Below are positions 61,897 through 64,000 of a stretch of 64,000 nucleotides of DNA, piece by piece (the stretch's first letter is position 1; each line of letters opens with the position of its first letter). Where the stretch lies: contig JBBSEC010000004.1 in NCBI GenBank assembly GCA_038240075.1, positions 1 to 64,000 of the forward strand, written 5' to 3'. The position numbers were made by a program, and so were the translations under genes. The stretch comes from DATBAK01 sp038240075. GTDB lineage: Bacteria > Actinomycetota > Acidimicrobiia > IMCC26256 > PALSA-610. A model generated the notes under the pieces. It searched no databases. It was not told the origin of the DNA and saw only the letters and a list, made by a program, of their open reading frames with translations.

Positions 61897-63290
61897 GCCG
61901 CGGTCCCGCCGACCGTGATGCCGGTGACCCGGAGCGTCGGCTGGCCCGACGAGACCGGAACGCCCTGACCGTTCTTCCCGCAGATGCCGGTCCACGTGTC
62001 GAAGTCGTTACCGACGACGTCGATGCGATGCAGCGTCTCGGGCCCGTTGCCGATGAGCTGCGCCGCGCGAATCGGGTGCGTGACCTCGCCGTGCTCGATC
62101 AGATACGCCTCGGTGATGCCGAACACGAAGTCGCCGGTGGCCGTGTTGACCTGCCCACCGCCGAGCTGCACGCAGTAGATGCCGTGCTCGGTGTCGCGCA
62201 CGATGTCGTCGGGATCGGTGTCGCCGGGCGTGAGGTACGTGTTGGTCATCCGCACCATGGGCATGTGCTGGTACGTCTCCCGCCGGCCGTTCCCGCTCGA
62301 CGCGCGCCCCGCCTTGCGGGCGCGGAGGTAGTCCCACATGTAGTCGTTGAGCACACCGTTCTCGATGAGCACGTTGCTCTGCGCGGGACGACCTTCGTCG
62401 TCGACCGCGAACGTTCCCCACTCACGGTCGTAGCTGCCGTCATCGATCAGGGTCACGAGCGGCGACGCGACCTGGGTTCCGACCTTGCCGTCGAACACCG
62501 ACGCGGCCCGCTGCACGAGGTCGGCCTCGAGACCGTGCCCGCACGCCTCGTGGAAGAGCACGGCGCCCGCGCCACGCGCGAGCACCACCGGGAGGGTTCC
62601 GCTCGGCGCGGGCCGGGCGTCGAGCATCGTGATCGCCCGCCGCGCCGAGGTGCGTGCGATCTCCTCGACATCGAACTCGTCGAAGTACTCGAAGCCGAGC
62701 GTGCGTCCGGGAGACTCGTAGCCGGTCTGCATGCCGGTGTCACCGGCGGCCACGGTCTGCACACCGAAGCGGGTGCGGACCTGGTCGTCGTCGGTGAGGA
62801 GACCGTCGGAGTTGGCGACGAGGATGCGCCGCCGCGAGTCGGCGTACGACGCGGTGACCGAGCGGATCGATCCGCCCTCGGCGCGGGCCGACGCGTCGGC
62901 GACCCGCAGGAGCTCGACCTTCCGGGCCTTCGGCACCGACTCGGGCTGCACCGCGATGTCGTGGGGGTTGGAAGGCGTTCGGGTCAACGCGACCTCGCGG
63001 ACACCTCCGCCTCCCGACCGCGCGGCTGCCGCCGCCGCTTCCGCCGCCTCGGCGAGGCCGCCCTCGGCCAGATCGGCCGTGTGCGCGAACCCGGTCGTGT
63101 CGCCGCGCACCACTCGAATGCCGGCACCTCTCGACCGTCCGGTGGTGAGCTCTTCGACCCGGCCGTCGTCGAAGCGGCCGCTGCTCCCGCGGCGATCCTC
63201 GACGAAGACCTCCGCGAAATCACCGCCGCTTCGCAGCGCGGTGCGCAGGGTGCGCTCGAGGACTGGAGCTTCGATCAACGGTGCTGTCAT
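61893..63290 (-). CDS. tldD: TldD metallopeptidase
   Basis: 465 residues from ATG 63290. The zinc motif HEACGHGLEAD is at residues 247-257. GVQTVAAGDTGMQTGYESPG and MRMTNTY-like MVRMTNTYLTPGDTDPDD follow, with GICGKNGQGVPVSSGQPTLR near the end. It is the catalytic partner of TldE and the two genes overlap. It is divergent from the thioesterase gene, with 66 bp between starts. Confidence 0.95.
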   Translation of the reverse strand: MTAPLIEAPVLERTLRTALRSGGDFAEVFVEDRRGSSGRFDDGRVEELTTGRSRGAGIRVVRGDTTGFAHTADLAEGGLAEAAEAAAAAARSGGGGVREVALTRTPSNPHDIAVQPESVPKARKVELLRVADASARAEGGSIRSVTASYADSRRRILVANSDGLLTDDDQVRTRFGVQTVAAGDTGMQTGYESPGRTLGFEYFDEFDVEEIARTSARRAITMLDARPAPSGTLPVVLARGAGAVLFHEACGHGLEADLVQRAASVFDGKVGTQVASPLVTLIDDGSYDREWGTFAVDDEGRPAQSNVLIENGVLNDYMWDYLRARKAGRASSGNGRRETYQHMPMVRMTNTYLTPGDTDPDDIVRDTEHGIYCVQLGGGQVNTATGDFVFGITEAYLIEHGEVTHPIRAAQLIGNGPETLHRIDVVGNDFDTWTGICGKNGQGVPVSSGQPTLRVTGITVGGTAA

Positions 63291-63356
63291 GCGCGTCGCT
63301 TTCGCCCAAATTCCCACAAATGTTGCCGGTGCACCCGGGGTGCCTATCGTACGCAG

Positions 63357-63743
63357 ATGGTTCTGACGCCCGGGATGGCCGCGAGCGTGACCCGGGTCGT
63401 TGAACAGATCGACACCGCGATTGCATTCCGGAGCGGCGACGTGCCCGTGATCGCCACTCCGCGGGTGGTCGGCCTGGCCGAGGAGGCCACGGTGATCGCG
63501 GTCGCGGATGCCCTCCCCCCTGGTCAGACGACCGTCGGCTCGGCGGTGCGGCTGACCCACCTCGCCCCGAGCCCGATCGGCGCGACCGTGACGGCCGATG
63601 TCGTCCTCGAATCGATCGAGGGGCGCCGTCTGGTCTTTCGCGTCTCGGTGACCGACGGCCGCGGCCTCGTCGCGGCCGGCTACATCACCCGGGTCATGGT
63701 GGAACGGGAACGCTTCATCGAGCGCGCCCGCGACGGTTCCTGA
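63357..63743 (+). CDS. Hotdog-fold thioesterase (fluoroacetyl-CoA thioesterase-like)
   Basis: 128 residues from ATG 63357. VIATPRVVGLAEEATVIAVA and GSAVRLTHLAPSPIGATVTA are the hotdog segments, with a Glu/Thr active-site pattern as in FlK-like thioesterases. The leader has no ribosome-binding site and TATCGT lies 6 nt before the ATG, so the mRNA may be leaderless. Its substrate is an acyl-CoA of unknown type. Confidence 0.8.
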   Translation: MVLTPGMAASVTRVVEQIDTAIAFRSGDVPVIATPRVVGLAEEATVIAVADALPPGQTTVGSAVRLTHLAPSPIGATVTADVVLESIEGRRLVFRVSVTDGRGLVAAGYITRVMVERERFIERARDGS

Positions 63744-63749
63744 GCCCGT

Positions 63750-64000
63750 TCACGCGAGGTTGCTCGAGCGCGGGTAGGCGTCGGCGGGATCGGTGAGCAC
63801 GTTGACGACCGACGGGCCCGGGGTCGCGAACGCACGCGTGAGCGCAGGCCGGATCTCGCCGGGCTCGCGCACGAGCTCGCCGTGGCCGCCGAGTGCCTCC
63901 ATCACGAGGTCGTAGCGCGTCTCGGGTTGCAGGTCGGCGACGACGTCGTATCCGAACAACGCCTGCATCGGATGCTTCTCGAGCCCCCAGATGCCGTTGT
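63750..64000 (-). CDS. Thiamine diphosphate-dependent enzyme, C-terminal part (cut by window end)
   Basis: Only the last 80 or so codons are in the window. NGIWGLEKHPMQALFGYDVV then TRYDLVMEALGGHGELVREP and GPSVVNVLTDPADAYPRSSN match the ThDP-binding domain end of acetolactate synthase/oxalyl-CoA decarboxylase-like enzymes. The reaction cannot be fixed without the rest. The gene goes on beyond 64000. Confidence 0.85.
   Translation of the reverse strand, partial: NGIWGLEKHPMQALFGYDVVADLQPETRYDLVMEALGGHGELVREPGEIRPALTRAFATPGPSVVNVLTDPADAYPRSSNLA

Noticed and set aside
60538..63290. RiPP cluster around TldD/TldE
   Set aside because: No precursor peptide, modification enzyme or exporter is adjacent. 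The pair is common in actinobacterial chromosomes without RiPPs.

Overview
The window is high-G+C DNA with many GTG and some TTG starts, two SARP/AfsR-type regulators, an F420-type (LLM) oxidoreductase, a SepX/GlpR-like divisome protein beside galU-moeA-moaA-moaC, and tightly packed genes on both strands. This points to an actinobacterium. An Acidimicrobiia-like lineage is my guess; no marker gene here fixes the class.

Layout. (1) 1-27,100 is an accessory metabolic and regulatory region: a fused double-TetR regulator facing a BTAD regulator across a palindromic operator, a secreted heparinase II/III-like protein, an LLM oxidoreductase, two methyltransferases, TetR, FAD oxidoreductase, GH4, quinone-reductase-like MDR, a secreted cupredoxin, a beta-lactamase-fold serine hydrolase, a C-terminally truncated TAP-type peptidase, a full-length SARP-NB-ARC regulator, epimerase, GNAT, DapB-like dehydrogenase, cytochrome P450, a frameshifted SDR and a carboxymuconolactone decarboxylase-like protein. 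(2) 27,210-39,419 is a minus-strand block of six translationally coupled genes (stop/start overlaps at four of five junctions). It encodes very large proteins I cannot assign to a known system: a 136-aa protein, an M64-type metalloprotease with C-terminal repeats, a DUF6603-like beta-rich protein, and 799-, 1258- and 510-aa proteins with no recognisable catalytic domain. A multi-pass membrane protein lies just upstream. This is the best candidate here for an undescribed system.

(3) 40,729-49,293 is a tRNA-Ala(CGC) integration hotspot. The intact tRNA (49,217-49,293) is followed by two direct repeats of its 3' part, at 42,837-42,879 and 40,729-40,774, which delimit two tandem elements. The tRNA-proximal element has an intact tyrosine integrase, a DUF2293-like gene, an excisionase-like HTH protein, an AbiEi/AbiEii-like pair, iteron-like repeats and a 20-bp perfect palindrome. 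The older one has kept a GT39-type membrane glycosyltransferase and only the last 66 codons of its integrase.

(4) 49,300-64,000 is core chromosome: translin-like protein, SepX-like divisome protein, MoaC, MoaA (preceded by a 374-nt leader that may be structured), MoeA, GalU, PlsY, FmdB-type zinc ribbon, MTA phosphorylase, a CpaB-like SAF protein, a HAD hydrolase, a PLP decarboxylase, RidA, a TldE/TldD pair, a hotdog thioesterase and the 3' end of a ThDP enzyme. Starts were chosen from ribosome-binding sites, overlaps and where family similarity begins. All function calls come from reading the sequence; no database search was run.
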